Notes under the pieces: model-generated
Seen by the model: only the letters and a program-made list of their open reading frames with translations
What the model was told of the DNA's origin: nothing
Database searches by the model: none
Position numbers and translations under genes: made by a program
DNA from: Pseudomonas brassicacearum subsp. neoaurantiaca
Lineage (GTDB): Bacteria > Pseudomonadota > Gammaproteobacteria > Pseudomonadales > Pseudomonadaceae
Length of the DNA stretch: 64,000 bases
Assembly: GCF_013608025.1 (NCBI RefSeq)
Contig: NZ_VDLV01000033.1
Coordinates: 186,001 to 250,000, forward strand
Direction of reading: 5' to 3'
Part shown: piece after piece, positions 34,172-43,450 of the stretch
How the letters are laid out: each line of letters opens with the position of its first letter
Numbering within the stretch: position 1 is the first letter of the stretch

Positions 34172-35290
34172 TCAAGGCGAAAGTAGGTAACCACTGCGGT
34201 AGGCTTCGGTCCCGGCGACATGGGCGATGACCATGCCGGCAGTGGCCATGCGACGCAGCGAGCGGGCATACAGCAGCCCGGCATTACGGCAATGAACGGG
34301 GGTAACGGTGTCGTTGACCGGGTCGATGATCTCGGCGATCAGTTGTCCGGCCTCCATGTATTCGCCGGGCAGGGCGCTGTACACCAGCAGGCCGCCTACC
34401 GGCGTCGACACCGGTTCGACGGCGGCCAGTGGCGTGGCCGGGTAGGGCAGGTCGGGCAACGGCACCGGTTCGCCGTCGATGGCGCCGAAGCGGATCAGGT
34501 ATTCGATCAAGGCCTGGCAGTCGAGGCTCGCCAAGCCATGGTTGACGTCGCCCTGGCCGCGCAATTCGACGGTGACCGAAAAGCTGCCCAGGGGGATTTC
34601 GAATCGTTCGCCAAAACGCTCCTTGAGTTGCCACCAGAGCAGTGTGAAACACTCATCGAACGATTGGCCGCCCGAGTCGGTGGCCAACAGACTGGCCTCG
34701 GCACCGATGTAGCGTGCCAGCGGCTCCACCTGGGGCCAGGCTTCGGGCGTGGTGTAGAGGTGGGCCACGGCTTCGAAGTCGCAATGCAAGTCGAGCACCA
34801 TGTCGGCGTCGCAGGCCAGTCGTTGCAGGACCAGGCGCTGGGATTGCAGTTGAGTGCCGACGGTCTGCCGACTCAGGGCATCACGCAGGCTGGTGCGGAT
34901 GAGCAACAGGTTGTGCTGCGGATCGTCGGTGAGCAGCTCTTCGATTTCGTTACCGATCTCTTCGCTCAGGTCGACGAAGCGGCGATTGAAATTCTGCCCA
35001 CTCTCCAATTCGTAGCGGCCCAGGGGCACATCCATCAATACCTGTTCAAGGCCGATGGGGTTGGCGACCGGCACCAGCACGATTTCGTGTCGCAGATGGC
35101 CGGATTTTTCAAGTTCGGCCAGGCGCTGCTTGAGGTGCCAGGCCACGAGCATGCCGGGCAACTCATCGGCGTGCAGGGACGACTGGATATAGATTTTGCC
35201 CTCGGCTTTTTCCGGGCCGAAGTGGAAGCTGTGGATCTTGCGTGCGGTCCCCGGCAGCGGGGCCAGCAGGTCATGGATCTGGTGGCGCAT
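34172..35290 (-). CDS. Succinylglutamate desuccinylase/aspartoacylase-family protein (AotO-like)
   Basis: A 372-residue zinc carboxypeptidase-fold (M14-like) protein. Likely zinc ligands are H40 and E43 in SSLHADELPG and the His of VLDLHCD; GQNFNRRF is the usual substrate-binding segment. AotO of the P. aeruginosa arginine/ornithine operon belongs to this family and sits at the same position, between permease M and ATPase P. The in-operon function is unknown; a role in hydrolysing acylated arginine or ornithine-type substrates is inference. Confidence 0.82.
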   Translation of the reverse strand: MRHQIHDLLAPLPGTARKIHSFHFGPEKAEGKIYIQSSLHADELPGMLVAWHLKQRLAELEKSGHLRHEIVLVPVANPIGLEQVLMDVPLGRYELESGQNFNRRFVDLSEEIGNEIEELLTDDPQHNLLLIRTSLRDALSRQTVGTQLQSQRLVLQRLACDADMVLDLHCDFEAVAHLYTTPEAWPQVEPLARYIGAEASLLATDSGGQSFDECFTLLWWQLKERFGERFEIPLGSFSVTVELRGQGDVNHGLASLDCQALIEYLIRFGAIDGEPVPLPDLPYPATPLAAVEPVSTPVGGLLVYSALPGEYMEAGQLIAEIIDPVNDTVTPVHCRNAGLLYARSLRRMATAGMVIAHVAGTEAYRSGYLLSP

Positions 35291-35317
35291 TTACGTGTAT
35301 GTCCTGGAACGGAAGCC

Positions 35318-36028
35318 TTAGTGGGTTGGGCCGAGAAAGGCCAGCCAGCGGCGCTCGGCGAGACGGAAGAGGCCCACCAGTGCAAACGTGACGGTCAAAT
35401 AGATCAGCGCGGCGATCCCGAACGACTGGAACGTCAGGAATGTGGCCGAGTTGGCGTCTCGCGCGACTTTCAGTACATCGGGAACGGTAGCGGTGAACGC
35501 CACGGTCGTCGAATGCAGCATCAAGATGACTTCGTTGCTGTAGTACGGCAACGAGCGACGCAGCGCGGACGGCATGATCACGTAGGTGTAAAGCTTCCAA
35601 CCGGTCAACCCGTAAGCCTTGGCCGCTTCGACTTCGCCATGGTTCATGCTGCGAATCGCCCCGGCGAAGATCTCCGTGGTGTAGGCGCAGGTGTTCAACG
35701 CAAACGCCAGGATCGTGCAGTTCATCGCGTCGCGAAAGAAACTGTCGAGCAGGGGCTGGGCGCGTATCGCGGCGATGCTGTAGATGCCGGTGTAGCAAAT
35801 CAGCAATTGGATGTAGAGCGGTGTGCCGCGGAACAGGTAGGTGTAGAACTGCACCGGCCAACGCACATAGAACTTTGGCGAAACCCGGGCGATGGACAGC
35901 GGGATCGACACCAGGAAACCGATCAGCAGCGAGGCGCTGAGCAGCCAGAGGGTCATGGCCAGGCCGGTGATGTTGGTGCCGTCGCTGTAGAGGAACGGTC
36001 GCCAGTATTCTTGCAGGAGCTCGATCAT
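35318..36028 (-). CDS. Basic amino-acid ABC transporter permease (HisM/AotM-like)
   Basis: A 236-residue inner-membrane permease with about five transmembrane helices and the EAA loop (EVEAAKAYGLTGWKLYTYVIMP) that docks on the ATPase. Its start overlaps the end of the preceding permease by 4 bp (ATGA), giving coupled translation of the two heterodimer subunits. It resembles HisM/AotM/OccM permeases. Confidence 0.92.
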   Translation of the reverse strand: MIELLQEYWRPFLYSDGTNITGLAMTLWLLSASLLIGFLVSIPLSIARVSPKFYVRWPVQFYTYLFRGTPLYIQLLICYTGIYSIAAIRAQPLLDSFFRDAMNCTILAFALNTCAYTTEIFAGAIRSMNHGEVEAAKAYGLTGWKLYTYVIMPSALRRSLPYYSNEVILMLHSTTVAFTATVPDVLKVARDANSATFLTFQSFGIAALIYLTVTFALVGLFRLAERRWLAFLGPTH

Positions 36029-36753
36029 CGCACGGCCTCCCGGGCTCCGGCGGCGTAGCGACGTTCAAGTCGACGCAGGATGAAGTTGGACGCGCTGGTG
36101 ATCAGCAGGTAGATCAGCGCCGCCAGCACCAGGAAATAAAACAGTTGGTAGGTACTCTTGCCCGCATCCTGTGCCGCCTTGACCAGGTCGGCCAGGCCGA
36201 TGATCGACACCAGGGCGGTGGCCTTGAGCATGACCATCCAATTGTTGCCGATGCCCGGCAAGGCAAAGCGCATCATCTGCGGAAACACCACAAAGCGAAA
36301 ACGCTGGCCACGCTTGAGGCCATAGGCCGTGGCCGCTTCGACCTGGCCGCGAGGCACCGCGAGAATCGCGCCACGGAACGTTTCGGTGAAGTACGCGCCG
36401 TAAATGAAGCCCAGGGTAATCACCCCGGCGCCGAATGGGTCGATCTCGATGTATTCCCATTCCATCAGATCAGTCAAAGAGGTCAGCCAGGTTTGCAGGC
36501 TGTAGAAGATCAGCAGCATCAGCACCAGGTCGGGTACGCCGCGAATCAACGTGGTGTAGAGCTGGGCGGGAATACGTAGCAGTTTGACGCTGGACAGCTT
36601 GGCGCTGGCGCCCAGCAGGCCGAGCAGGACACTGAGCAGCAAGGAAAGGGCCGACAGCTTGATGGTCATCCAGGTGCCTTGCATCAGCAGCGGGCCGAAG
36701 CCCTTCAGGCTGAAGGCAGAGAGCCCCAGATTTTGTAGGAGTTGTTCGAACAT
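36025..36753 (-). CDS. Basic amino-acid ABC transporter permease (HisQ/AotQ-like)
   Basis: A 242-residue permease paired with the one downstream. The EAA loop (QVEAATAYGLKRGQRFRFVVFP) and about five transmembrane helices are visible. I start it at ATG 36753 (MFEQLLQNLGL), which fits HisQ-like proteins and has AAAGG upstream; a GTG at 36786 would add 11 residues that lie within the terminator hairpin T-run. It follows the binding-protein gene after an attenuating hairpin. Confidence 0.88.
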   Translation of the reverse strand: MFEQLLQNLGLSAFSLKGFGPLLMQGTWMTIKLSALSLLLSVLLGLLGASAKLSSVKLLRIPAQLYTTLIRGVPDLVLMLLIFYSLQTWLTSLTDLMEWEYIEIDPFGAGVITLGFIYGAYFTETFRGAILAVPRGQVEAATAYGLKRGQRFRFVVFPQMMRFALPGIGNNWMVMLKATALVSIIGLADLVKAAQDAGKSTYQLFYFLVLAALIYLLITSASNFILRRLERRYAAGAREAVR

Positions 36754-36772
36754 GGAGAAGGCCTTTGGCAGG

Positions 36773-36804
36773 AAAAAAGCGCCCACCCGAGGCCGGGTGG
36801 GCGC
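36773..36804 (-). terminator. Attenuator between binding-protein and permease genes
   Basis: Minus strand GCGCCCACCC, 6-nt loop, GGGTGGGCGC then six T. Such hairpins after the first gene allow more binding protein than membrane subunits. Confidence 0.88.
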
Positions 36805-36810
36805 CGCGCA

Positions 36811-37593
36811 TTATTTGCCGCTGTACAGATTCAGATCGCCAAAGTGTTTTTTCTGGATTTCGGCGTATTTGCCGTCGTCGTGTAACGCTTTGATACCTTT
36901 ATCCAAAAGCGCCTTCAGCTCTTTGTTACCTTTCTTGATACCGATAGCGGTCTTGGCTGGCAGCAGTTCGCTGTCCACCGGCTTGCTGATTTCATAGCCT
37001 TCGCCTTTTGGCGACTTCAGGAAGCCCAGCTCGGCCTGGAGCATGTCCTGGATCGCCGCGTCGAGGCGGCCGGAGGTCAGGTCGGAATAGACCTGGTCCT
37101 GGTTCTGGTAGGCCTGGGTCTTGACGCCAGCTTTGTCCAGCACGGCTTTGGCGTAGGCTTCCTGGATGGTGCCTTGCTCGTAGCCGACGGTCTTGCCCTT
37201 GAGCGAGGCGACGTCTTCGCTCAGGCCCGAACCTTTCTTGAACACATAGGCTGTTGGGCCGGAGAACAGCTCGCTGGAGAAGTCGATAGCCTTTTCGCGG
37301 GCTGGAGTAACGGTCATGGAGGAAATCACGCCGTCGAATTTATTGGCCTTGAGGCCTGGGATCATGCCGTCGAAATCGCTTTCGACCCATTTGCATTTGA
37401 CCTTCAGTTCTTCGCAGATTGCGTTGCCCAGGTCGATGTCGAAACCGACCAGGCTGCCGTCGGCGGCCTTGGATTCGAACGGGGCGTAGGACGGGTCGAC
37501 ACCAAAACGCAGTTCCTTGTATTCCTTGGCCGTGGCAGCGCCAGCAGCCATGCACAACGCCAGTGCAGAAAGGGTCAGCAGTGCTTTTTTCAT
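36811..37593 (-). CDS. Basic amino-acid ABC transporter periplasmic binding protein
   Basis: A 260-residue class II periplasmic binding protein with a signal peptide (cleavage after AGAATA, about residue 22). The family signature near residue 65 (GFDIDLGNAICEELKVKC, then WVESDFDGMIPGLKANK) matches the lysine/arginine/ornithine/histidine/octopine group. It differs from P. aeruginosa AotJ as I remember it, so I do not use that name. The ligand is predicted to be a basic amino acid. First gene of the operon, with its promoter in the gap after the ligase gene. Confidence 0.92.
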   Translation of the reverse strand: MKKALLTLSALALCMAAGAATAKEYKELRFGVDPSYAPFESKAADGSLVGFDIDLGNAICEELKVKCKWVESDFDGMIPGLKANKFDGVISSMTVTPAREKAIDFSSELFSGPTAYVFKKGSGLSEDVASLKGKTVGYEQGTIQEAYAKAVLDKAGVKTQAYQNQDQVYSDLTSGRLDAAIQDMLQAELGFLKSPKGEGYEISKPVDSELLPAKTAIGIKKGNKELKALLDKGIKALHDDGKYAEIQKKHFGDLNLYSGK

Positions 37594-37819
37594 TATCGAG
37601 TCCCTAAAACCAATTTGAGCGCTTGTGGCGCATAAGATTGTTACCGGTGAAGGTCTGAACGGTATGACGGCATAAAGGTAGCAATTTCCGAACCATAGTG
37701 CCGAACAAGTGTTTTAAAAGCACTGGCGGCGGGTGACGGAACGCGATGGTGCGCGAGGGTGAGCGTACATCAAAAAGCGCACCGGGATGGAGCGTGCTGT
37801 TCGTTGGCTCTGGGCTTTT

Positions 37820-37834
37820 GTGGCGAGGGAGCGG
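37820..37834. repeat. REP fragment, class B, next to the ligase stop codon
   Basis: TGTGGCGAGGGAGCG is the first half of a class B REP unit, truncated, 2 bp from the ligase stop. There is no partner arm. Confidence 0.75.
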
Positions 37835-37836
37835 TG

Positions 37837-39525
37837 TTATTTCAGCAAGTCCTGAAGGGTCGCCAGTGTGTCGGCCTCATCGACGCTCTTATCCTTGCGC
37901 CAACGCAACATCCGTGGAAACCGCACCGCGATCCCGCTCTTGTGGCGCTTGGACAAGGCAATGCCTTCAAAGCCCAATTCGAACACCAGGGTTGGCGTCA
38001 CGCTGCTCACCGGGCCGAATTTTTCCACCGTGGTCTTGCGCACGATGCTGTCGACCTGGCGCATCTCCTCGTCGGTCAGGCCTGAATATGCCTTGGCAAA
38101 GGGCACGAGGGTACGCTCGCGACTGCCGGGCGGGTTGTCCCATACGGCGAAGGTGTAATCGCTGTACAGGCTGGCGCGTCGGCCATGACCGCGTTGTGCG
38201 TAGATCAATACGGCATCGACACTGAAGGGGTCGATTTTCCATTTCCACCAGACGCCCATGTCCTTGGTCCGACCGACACCGTACAGGGCGTTGCGGGCCT
38301 TGAGCATCATGCCTTCCACGCCCAGGCTGCGGGACGCTTCACGTTGGCGGGCGAGGTCGAGCCAGTCCTGGCCGGTCACGACGGGCGATGGCAGCAGTAC
38401 CGGGCTGTGGCAGCAGGCGACCAGGGTTTCCAATCGCTCGCGGCGCTCGGCCTGGGGCCGGCTGCGCCAATCCTCGCCTTGCCATTCCAGCAGATCGTAG
38501 GCCATCACCACCACGGGTGCGTCTTCAAGGATTTTCTTGCCCAGGGTCTTGCGACCGATGCGTTGTTGCAACAAGGCGAAGGGTTGCACGGCCGGTTGTA
38601 GCGGCGCCTCCGGGTCGAAGGCGTCCTCGGTGACCGATCGGGGGGCTTTCCAGACTACGATTTCGCCGTCGATCACCGTACCGTCGGGCAACGCCTGGGC
38701 CAGAGGATGCAATTCCGGAAAGCGTTCAGTGACCAGGTCCTCGCCTCGCGACCACACCCACAAATGTCCGTCGCGCTTGATCACCTGGGCGCGGATCCCG
38801 TCCCATTTCCATTCCACCTGCCAGTCGCTGGCCGGCCCCAGCAGTGCGTCGAATTGATCCACTGGCGCAGACAACGCGTGGGCCAGGAAGAACGGATAAG
38901 GCTGGCCGCCGCGTTGGGCATGTTCGTCAGCGGATTCGATAGCGATCAGCTTGAGGTAGCTGGCCGCCGTGGGGCGGTGGGACAGGTCGGTGTAGCCCAC
39001 CAATCGTTGGGCCACCCGTTTGCTGTCCAGCCCGGCCATGGCGGCGAGCGCCCGGGTCACCAACAGCTTGGACACGCCGACGCGGAAACTGCCGGTGATG
39101 AGCTTGATGCACAGCATCAGGCTTGGCCGGTCGAGCTGTGCCCACAGCGCCGGCAATCGTTTGGCCAGCACCTCGGGCGACTCGCCGCGTAACGGCAGCA
39201 GCTTTTCCTCGATCCACTGCGCCAGGCCTTCATCGGAGCTGTGGGGGGATTCCGGCAGTACAAGCGAGATGGTCTCGGCCAGGTCGCCCACGGCCTGATA
39301 ACTTTCCTCGAACAACCACAATGACAAACCGGACACCTGGACCGCCAGCTCCCGAAGGATCTTCACGGGTACCAACTGCCGAGGTCGCCCACCGGACAGG
39401 AAGTACACCGCCCAGGCGGCGTCCTCGGCTGGCGCCTTGGCGAAATAATCCTGCATGGCGGCCAGCTTGGCGTTGCTGGACGTGGTGGCGTCCAGTTCGG
39501 CGTACAGCTCGGCGAAGGCTTTCAT
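37837..39525 (-). CDS. Ligase-associated-cluster ATP-dependent DNA ligase
   Basis: A 562-residue ATP-dependent DNA ligase: an N-terminal helical DNA-binding domain (1-200), the nucleotidyltransferase domain with adenylated Lys240 in VEWKWDGIR (motif I), VIDGEIVVW (motif III) and EGMMLKARNALY, WWKWKIDPFS (motifs IV-V), and a C-terminal OB-fold ending near residue 550. This is the additional ligase of Pseudomonas, distinct from NAD-dependent LigA and from LigD. Its ATG overlaps the exonuclease stop by 4 bp (ATGA). A REP fragment follows the stop and separates it from the ABC operon instead of lhr. Confidence 0.93.
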   Translation of the reverse strand: MKAFAELYAELDATTSSNAKLAAMQDYFAKAPAEDAAWAVYFLSGGRPRQLVPVKILRELAVQVSGLSLWLFEESYQAVGDLAETISLVLPESPHSSDEGLAQWIEEKLLPLRGESPEVLAKRLPALWAQLDRPSLMLCIKLITGSFRVGVSKLLVTRALAAMAGLDSKRVAQRLVGYTDLSHRPTAASYLKLIAIESADEHAQRGGQPYPFFLAHALSAPVDQFDALLGPASDWQVEWKWDGIRAQVIKRDGHLWVWSRGEDLVTERFPELHPLAQALPDGTVIDGEIVVWKAPRSVTEDAFDPEAPLQPAVQPFALLQQRIGRKTLGKKILEDAPVVVMAYDLLEWQGEDWRSRPQAERRERLETLVACCHSPVLLPSPVVTGQDWLDLARQREASRSLGVEGMMLKARNALYGVGRTKDMGVWWKWKIDPFSVDAVLIYAQRGHGRRASLYSDYTFAVWDNPPGSRERTLVPFAKAYSGLTDEEMRQVDSIVRKTTVEKFGPVSSVTPTLVFELGFEGIALSKRHKSGIAVRFPRMLRWRKDKSVDEADTLATLQDLLK

Positions 39526-40553
39526 GAAGCATCCTCACCCGTGCCGACCGCCGAGGCGATGTCTTCTTCGTCGTCGCCGTACTCTGTGGTGAAGCCTTGG
39601 GCGTCGAGGCCTTGTTCGCGCAGATGGCGCACCAACACGGCCACCGAGCCATGGGTCACCATGACCCGCTCGGCACCGGTCTGTTCAATCGCCCAGAGCA
39701 GGCCCGGCCAGTCGGCGTGATCGGACAATACGAAGCCCCGGTCCACTCCACGGCGCCGACGTGTGCCGCGCAAGCGCATCCAGCCGCTGGCAAACGCATC
39801 GCTGTAATCGCCGAACCGCCGCATCCAGGTGCTGCCACCGGCGGAGGGCGGGGCGATGACCAAGGCTTGGCCGATGATCGGGTCGTTCTTTTTGACGTCG
39901 CCGGCATAAAGGGTTGGCGGCAAATGCACCCCGGCCTCGCAATAGACCCGGTTCAGCGGCTCCACCGCACCGTGGGCGAGGATCGGGCCGAGGCTTGCGT
40001 CGATGCCATGGAGAATTCGCTGGGCCTTGCCAAAGGAATAGCAGAGCAACACGCTGGCCCGGCCAGCAGCAATGTTCCCGCGCCACCACTGGTTGATCTC
40101 ATCGAAGATCTGCGCCTGGGGCTGCCAGCGATAGATCGGCAGGCCGAAGGTGGATTCGGTGATGAACGTATGACATTTCACGGGTTCGAACGGCGCACAG
40201 GTGCCGTCGGGCTCGACCTTGTAGTCGCCGGACGCCACCCACACCTCGCCTTGATATTCCAGCCGCACCTGGGCTGAGCCCAGCACGTGGCCGGCAGGGT
40301 GAAAGCTCAAGGTGACGCCGTGATGTCGCAGGCGCTCGCCGTAGGGCAGGGTTTGCAGATTGATGTCCTGGCCCAGTCGCGAGCGCAGGATGCCTTCGCC
40401 GGGTGCCGCTGCCAGGTAGTGCTGGTTGCCGCCGCGCGCATGGTCACCGTGGGCGTGGGTGATGACCGAGCGTTCCACTGGGCGCCAGGGGTCGATGTAG
40501 AAATCTCCCGGCGGACAATAGAGGCCTTCGGGGCGGGCAATGACAAGATCCAT
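39522..40553 (-). CDS. Ligase-associated DNA damage response exonuclease
   Basis: A 343-residue metallo-beta-lactamase-fold nuclease. The metal motif HAHGDH is at residues 33-38, with further His/Asp ligands in HPAGHVLGSAQ and near SDHADW, typical of beta-CASP nucleases of the SNM1/Artemis class. First gene of the exonuclease-ligase pair; translation of the ligase is coupled through ATGA. Its partners by family knowledge are the ligase here and the helicase and PdeM 4-10 kb downstream. Confidence 0.92.
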   Translation of the reverse strand: MDLVIARPEGLYCPPGDFYIDPWRPVERSVITHAHGDHARGGNQHYLAAAPGEGILRSRLGQDINLQTLPYGERLRHHGVTLSFHPAGHVLGSAQVRLEYQGEVWVASGDYKVEPDGTCAPFEPVKCHTFITESTFGLPIYRWQPQAQIFDEINQWWRGNIAAGRASVLLCYSFGKAQRILHGIDASLGPILAHGAVEPLNRVYCEAGVHLPPTLYAGDVKKNDPIIGQALVIAPPSAGGSTWMRRFGDYSDAFASGWMRLRGTRRRRGVDRGFVLSDHADWPGLLWAIEQTGAERVMVTHGSVAVLVRHLREQGLDAQGFTTEYGDDEEDIASAVGTGEDAS

Positions 40554-40680
40554 GCGGTTACCGGGGCGATGGGCTTGTCCGGTAGAGGCGGGGGCGGGGG
40601 GAGAAGTTCGATTGGGTTTGGGGCGAGAGTAGAGTTGAAAAGTACGTGGACAGAGTATTGATTCTGGTTCTCCAAGTTCT

Positions 40681-40771
40681 CGTGGCGAGGGAGCTTGCTC
40701 CCGCTCGGCTGCGCAGCAGTCGCAAAAAGGGGGCCGCTACGCGACCCAGCGGGAGCAAGCTCCCTCGCCAC
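40681..40771. repeat. REPIN, class B
   Basis: Inverted CGTGGCGAGGGAGCTTGCTC units around about 35 bp, between the exonuclease promoter region and the quiP 3' end. Confidence 0.9.
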
Positions 40772-40787
40772 GATGATCAGGGTCGGC

Positions 40788-43238
40788 TTACTTGCCGGGC
40801 ACCAACGTCAACCGTGTCTTGCCGTACGCCCGGTCGAAGTTCTGCGGCTGCAACGGCACGCTCTGGTATTGCCCCTTGATCCACGGATCAACTCCGTTCA
40901 GATAGCTCGGGCTGGCCGGGTTGCCTGACTGACCGGCGGTGCCCTGGAGGGTCAATGGCTCGGGTTGGCTGAAGTCAACGAGAAAGCGCGTGGCCGGCGC
41001 TACAGTCGTGTTGAAGTCCTGGCCCCAGGCGAACGCGGCGGTATTAAGCGTGGTGCCGTCGCCACCCGCCGCCAGCGGTCCACGTACGACTTGGCCACTG
41101 GCGTTTTTCCACTCATAACGATGCAGTTTGCCCCACTGCCAGGCAGTGTGATCACCGCCCAACTGGGTTTCACCAGCACTGATGGCCGCCACCAGGCTAC
41201 GGGCCAGGATCACCGCCTTGTCTTCTTTTTGCGGCGTGCGGACGTCGTCCCAGAATGGGCTGTCCTCGCGACCGAGCAGGTGATCGGCCTGCGCCGAGTA
41301 GGACAATTGGCCGTTGGCGACGAGCGCTTTCCACGCCGCGCTGCTTTCCGGACCCAGTTCGTCGAGGAAAATCTGTTTCATGCTTTCTTGCAGGAACAGT
41401 TCATAAATCGCCGCGTCGGTCGACACCGGACTGAGCCTGCCGTCGAACGCCATCAGGCGGGTATAGGCCTCGCGAGCCTTGGCCCGGTCCGCCACCGGCA
41501 GGGCTTCGATCGACTGTTTCAGCGGCTGGGCCATGCCCGGGGCTTCGAAGGTTTTCTTGAGTTTGGCCGCGAAGGTCGTGGTCTGGTCATATTGCATGGC
41601 GCTCAGGCTGCGAACGTCGTGCTTGCCCGCGCCGGCCAGTTCGGCGAGGCGCTCGCCACGCTCCGGCGTCGCCCAGGAATTGGACAACTGCATGCCGTAG
41701 CCATGGGGAATGACGCGTTGGTTGGCGGTGCCAAGCCAGCCCTGGGATGGATCCTGGTCGTACGGGTGCAGCATCGGGTCGGCATAGCCGTCCCAATCGT
41801 AGCGACCGTCCCAACCCGGCGACGGCAGCAGGCCTTCGCCTTCGCGACGGTTCGGATAGCGGCCGGTGACTTGCCAGCCGATATTGCGCGCGTCGGCAAA
41901 CACCATGTTCACCGCCAGGGCGCGGATTTCCCGGCTGGCATCCGAGGCTTTCTCGACGTTTTTCGAGCGCGACAGATCAAAGAGCGCGTCCAGGGTTTTG
42001 TCGTCGGTGAAACTCGGCAGTTGCAAGGCCAGCCCCAGGCCGTTGGCCATGGCCGTTCCCTGGGCACTGTTGAGCAAGGGCCCGTGGCGGGTTTCATAGA
42101 CGGCTTCGCGAATGGACCGTTGACCCTTGATGAAATAGGTTTCGTTGCGCACGGCTACCGGCTGCCATTTGCCATTGGCTTCGTAGGACAGGCCGTTACC
42201 TTGGCGTCGGATCTTTTCCAGGAACAGATCCTGGTTGTCACCAAGAACGCTGCTCATGCTCCACGCCACGTTACCGTTGAATCCCGCCAGGATGAGCGGA
42301 ATACCGGCTATGGAAAGCCCGGCGGCCTGGTACTTGGGCGCGCGGATCTGCACCGGGCTCCAGAGCGACGGCACGCCCAGCGGGCCATGGCTATCACTGG
42401 CCAACAGGCTTTTGCCGTTGCGACTGCGTTGGGGGCCAATGGCCCAGTTGCTTGAAAACGCCGAGCCCATCAGATTCAGATCGGCCAGCTGGGCGCCAGC
42501 CTTGCTGATTTCAGCCAGGCCTGGAACCTGGCCGTTGAGCCGGACACCTTGAAGCTTCTCGCCTTCCGCCTGCGGCAGGGGTTCATCCGGGTAGGACGGG
42601 CTCAGCCAGGCCAGTTTGTCGTTGGTCACGCTTTGGGCCAGCACCAAGGTCGAGATTTCTTCGGGCAAGTTGGCCGATTGGCTGAAATTCAGCAGGCAGA
42701 ACAACAGCGCCGAGTCTTCCGGTTTCCAGTATTCAGGCTTGTAGCCAGTGGCAGCCAGGTCCGACGGCAACTTGTCGCGGTAGCGGAACAGGTAAGCGTT
42801 GACGCCCCTTGCATAGACTTCAAAGAAGCGCTTGATGCGTGGCGACGATGCCTTGTACAGCTCGTCAGCACTTTTTTTCAGGTTCACCGCACGCATGTAG
42901 CGGTCGATATCCAACCGTTCGACGCCGGACATTTCCGCCAAGCGGCCCTGGGCGAGCAGGCGCAGGGTGGCCATCTGCGTGATACGGTCGCTGGCATGGA
43001 CATAACCGAGTGCGAACAAGGCGTCGTGGAAGCTGTTGCTTTCGATCAGCGGCATGCCCGTGGCGTTGCGCCGAACCGAGACATTTTGCGCCAGCCCCTT
43101 GAGCGGTTGTACGCCGGTGGTGGGCGGGACAGTGTCCTGGGTATTCCAGGCCTGGCAACCGCTCAAGCCGAGCATGCTGACCACTGCTGCGGCAACGCCG
43201 AGCTTGGGAATGAAGGAAATCGAGGCTGGCGAGGCCAT
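40788..43238 (-). CDS. quiP: Acyl-homoserine-lactone acylase, QuiP-like (penicillin acylase family)
   Basis: An 816-residue Ntn-hydrolase precursor. A signal peptide ends in a lipobox-like LGLSGC (Cys28). The self-processing site reads SAFSSNW (S262 the likely N-terminal nucleophile of the beta chain), corresponding to the G-SNNW pattern of penicillin acylases; alpha chain about 29-250, beta chain 262-816. The N-terminal sequence (MASPASISFIPKLG; PLKGLAQNVSVRRN) resembles P. aeruginosa QuiP, which degrades long-chain acyl-homoserine lactones. Substrate specificity here is inferred. It stands alone. Confidence 0.85.
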   Translation of the reverse strand: MASPASISFIPKLGVAAAVVSMLGLSGCQAWNTQDTVPPTTGVQPLKGLAQNVSVRRNATGMPLIESNSFHDALFALGYVHASDRITQMATLRLLAQGRLAEMSGVERLDIDRYMRAVNLKKSADELYKASSPRIKRFFEVYARGVNAYLFRYRDKLPSDLAATGYKPEYWKPEDSALLFCLLNFSQSANLPEEISTLVLAQSVTNDKLAWLSPSYPDEPLPQAEGEKLQGVRLNGQVPGLAEISKAGAQLADLNLMGSAFSSNWAIGPQRSRNGKSLLASDSHGPLGVPSLWSPVQIRAPKYQAAGLSIAGIPLILAGFNGNVAWSMSSVLGDNQDLFLEKIRRQGNGLSYEANGKWQPVAVRNETYFIKGQRSIREAVYETRHGPLLNSAQGTAMANGLGLALQLPSFTDDKTLDALFDLSRSKNVEKASDASREIRALAVNMVFADARNIGWQVTGRYPNRREGEGLLPSPGWDGRYDWDGYADPMLHPYDQDPSQGWLGTANQRVIPHGYGMQLSNSWATPERGERLAELAGAGKHDVRSLSAMQYDQTTTFAAKLKKTFEAPGMAQPLKQSIEALPVADRAKAREAYTRLMAFDGRLSPVSTDAAIYELFLQESMKQIFLDELGPESSAAWKALVANGQLSYSAQADHLLGREDSPFWDDVRTPQKEDKAVILARSLVAAISAGETQLGGDHTAWQWGKLHRYEWKNASGQVVRGPLAAGGDGTTLNTAAFAWGQDFNTTVAPATRFLVDFSQPEPLTLQGTAGQSGNPASPSYLNGVDPWIKGQYQSVPLQPQNFDRAYGKTRLTLVPGK

Positions 43239-43450
43239 GGCAAAGCTCCTGCGGGAGGGGGTGGCACAATAAAGGCGCTACGTTAGTGAGCAGGAGGAGG
43301 GCGCGCAAGCCGGTGGTGGGGTTATTTATTGATTTGGCGATGAAAGCCCGGAATCGCCCGTGACTTCACGGGCCGATTGATGACTTGCTTGTAGGAAAAG
43401 GTGATGCTCAAGTATCGGAAAACCCAACGATAGAGCATGAGAAAACCGGC

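Noticed and set aside
34220..36058. A 612-codon plus-strand reading frame
   Set aside because: It runs antisense to three clear ABC-operon genes, with no family signature and His/Gln/Arg-rich composition typical of the antisense of high-GC genes.
36754..36786. GTG start of the HisQ-like permease at 36786
   Set aside because: It would place the first codons in the terminator hairpin T-run; the family start fits ATG 36753.
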